A DNA stretch of 7,496 bases from assembly GCA_007131535.1 (NCBI GenBank), contig SLQI01000282.1, positions 1 through 7,496 of the forward strand, read 5' to 3'. The notes beneath the pieces were generated by a model, which was given only the letters and a program-made list of their open reading frames with translations, did no database searches and was not told where the DNA came from. Each line of letters begins with the position of its first letter. Within the stretch, counting starts at the first letter, position 1. This stretch comes from Balneolales bacterium. GTDB lineage: Bacteria; Bacteroidota; Rhodothermia; Balneolales; Natronogracilivirgulaceae. Both the position numbers and the translations under genes were made by a program. This document shows positions 7,301-7,496 of the stretch, one piece after another.

Positions 7301-7375
7301 CTGGATGTGAATATTGATCGCAACATCTATCCACATGCAAGAACAATTACTTTGGGGCTGAATGTTGATTTTTAA
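4322..7375 (+). CDS. SusC/RagA-family TonB-dependent outer-membrane receptor
   Basis: Outer-membrane barrel that imports oligosaccharides (or other large nutrients) with TonB/ExbBD energy, working with a SusD-type lid. It has 1017 residues, a normal length. Residues 1-25 are a signal peptide ending SYGQ. Residues 26-100 are the carboxypeptidase-D-regulatory-like domain (VSGTVIDGETGEPLPGVNIL, then IGYITQRVEV). A TonB-box-like stretch EEVFVVGYGVQQRSLTTGAIS lies at about 105-125. The plug domain follows to about residue 230, with PLYMVDGMPV, GDIESIEVLKDASATAIYG and GANGVVMITT. The rest is beta-barrel, including a D-x-N-x-D-G-x-I-x-x-x-D loop at residues 835-846, common in this family, NLLTFTGYSGHDPEIG near 975-988 and a C-terminal LGLNVDF strand ending in Phe. 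There is no STN signalling domain, so ECF-sigma signalling through this receptor is unlikely. The SusD-like gene begins 23 bases downstream, surely the same operon. Substrate is not readable from sequence. Confidence 0.98.
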   Translation: MVRQIVVPIFLLVFLTGLTAISYGQTVSGTVIDGETGEPLPGVNILLEGTEIGTSTDINGEYSINVPDREGTLIFRYIGYITQRVEVDGRDQIDVNLVFDTIIGEEVFVVGYGVQQRSLTTGAISRIESQSIEQSGALRVEQALQGRTAGVTVMQNSGQPGSGATVRIRGIGTTGDAEPLYMVDGMPVSGIDYLNPGDIESIEVLKDASATAIYGARGANGVVMITTREGTPGPIQISYDGYVGFQNPWKKTDLLNAPDYMKIMNESYANDGRSIPFPDIDDRIQEVGDGTDWQDEVFYYNAPITNHSLRLSGGSETSTYMTSLSYRLQDGIVAEGKSNYERITARFNSDHNRGILSYGNRLTYTYNESRGIDPNEEFGGVMARVANIDPVTPVKDEDGNFAQSPYASQEVVNPVAGIEIINSRARTDKLVGGLYGELSILPSLSFRSAFDIDLAIGNTRSFEPEYDLGGNVINTTTSAMQEENKYLAWQTNHVATFQQEVANHNYSILAGFEASRIQNEWVGGTAFNLTMPTFDHAWLSTGTDEDSQANWGGTSIESLLSYFTRLNYDYDNRYMLEGVFRIDGSSKFGPANRWGYFPAFSVGWMISDEAFMDDATGVNMLKLRGGWGQNGSDNIGQFTYTPTITTHAGYAFGVTPQQVTGAYPGQIANPNLQWETSEQTSVGIESAFLDYRLTLNLDYYIKNTKGLLLEAPIPSFIGSGAPTINGGDIRNTGFEIEAGFRQTFDDWRFSVNLTGTYNENEVTAIDNDEGRLFGAGVSTAMDHVAMAEVGKPIAFFWGYETAGIFQDEEEIQNHVNSEGDLIQPNARPGDLIFVDQNDDGQITDEDRVKIGNPYPDFTAGLNFDVSWRNWDMNMFWYGAFGQDIFTGGTRRHDLSMPNWKDDVLDRWTEDNPSETHPRVTINDPNGNYVRPSDFFIEDGSFVRLRNLNIGYSLPATVAGVTGANNIRLYMAAQNLLTFTGYSGHDPEIGSSWALDVNIDRNIYPHARTITLGLNVDF

Positions 7376-7398
7376 AACTTTTATAACCACTCCTGACT

Positions 7399-7496
7399 AT
7401 GTGTAATACAATCAAAATAATAATAACAAGTTTGGGTGTTGCACTCTTATTTGCAGCATGCACTGATGACTTTCTTGATCATCAACCCCCCGTTGA
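7399..7496 (+). CDS. SusD/RagB-like outer-membrane lipoprotein, N-terminal fragment
   Basis: Only the first 32 complete codons are in the window; the gene continues past the right edge. The reading is MCNTIKIIITSLGVALLFAAC followed by TDDFLDHQPPV. This is a lipoprotein signal peptide with a lipobox-like LFAAC (lipidated Cys21). The CTDDFLDHQP stretch right after the Cys matches the usual start of mature SusD-family proteins (C.-D-F-L-D..P). SusD proteins cap the SusC barrel and bind the glycan on the cell surface. Position directly after a SusC-like gene makes the call strong despite the short length. No clear Shine-Dalgarno sequence is seen in the 23-base gap. Confidence 0.88.
   Translation, partial: MCNTIKIIITSLGVALLFAACTDDFLDHQPPV

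Overview
The window looks like one end of a carbohydrate-utilisation locus (a PUL, polysaccharide utilisation locus) from a member of the Bacteroidota/Balneolota/Rhodothermota side of the FCB group. Two protein signatures point there: a SusC-type TonB-dependent receptor followed by the start of a SusD-type lipoprotein, and a secreted protein ending in a type IX secretion (T9SS) C-terminal sorting domain of the NYPNPFNP type. The very acidic secreted protein, the AGAAGG ribosome binding site in front of it and the NYPNPFNPTT wording fit a marine or halophilic Balneolota/Rhodothermota lineage better than gut Bacteroides. That finer placement is inference.

Layout. Positions 1-1350 (+) hold the 3' part of a sodium:solute symporter of the SGLT type, whose start lies before the window. 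A 260-bp AT-rich gap follows. At 1611-2639 (+) is a complete LacI-family transcription factor. A strong hairpin with U-tracts at 2657-2696 separates it from a convergent gene at 2718-3617 (-), which encodes a secreted, acidic, probably carbohydrate-binding protein with a T9SS sorting domain. A long AT-rich intergenic region (3618-4321) lies between that gene and the divergent SusC-like receptor at 4322-7375 (+). It contains two perfect 14-bp palindromes only 4 bp apart. Twenty-three bases after the receptor, the SusD-like lipoprotein begins at 7399 and runs off the window.

How the parts could work together (inference). SusC and SusD bind and import an oligosaccharide across the outer membrane with TonB energy. 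The T9SS-exported protein would display a carbohydrate-binding module on the surface. The symporter would bring the released sugar across the inner membrane with Na+. The LacI-family protein would sense a sugar and control the divergent promoters. The receptor lacks the N-terminal signalling domain used by ECF-sigma/anti-sigma regulated receptors, so local control by the LacI-type protein is a reasonable model. The glycan cannot be named because no glycoside hydrolase is visible.

I see no mobile element, CRISPR array, RNA gene or clearly new system. The points most worth a second look are the twin palindromes, the degenerate hinge of the LacI-family protein and the enzyme-less surface binding protein.
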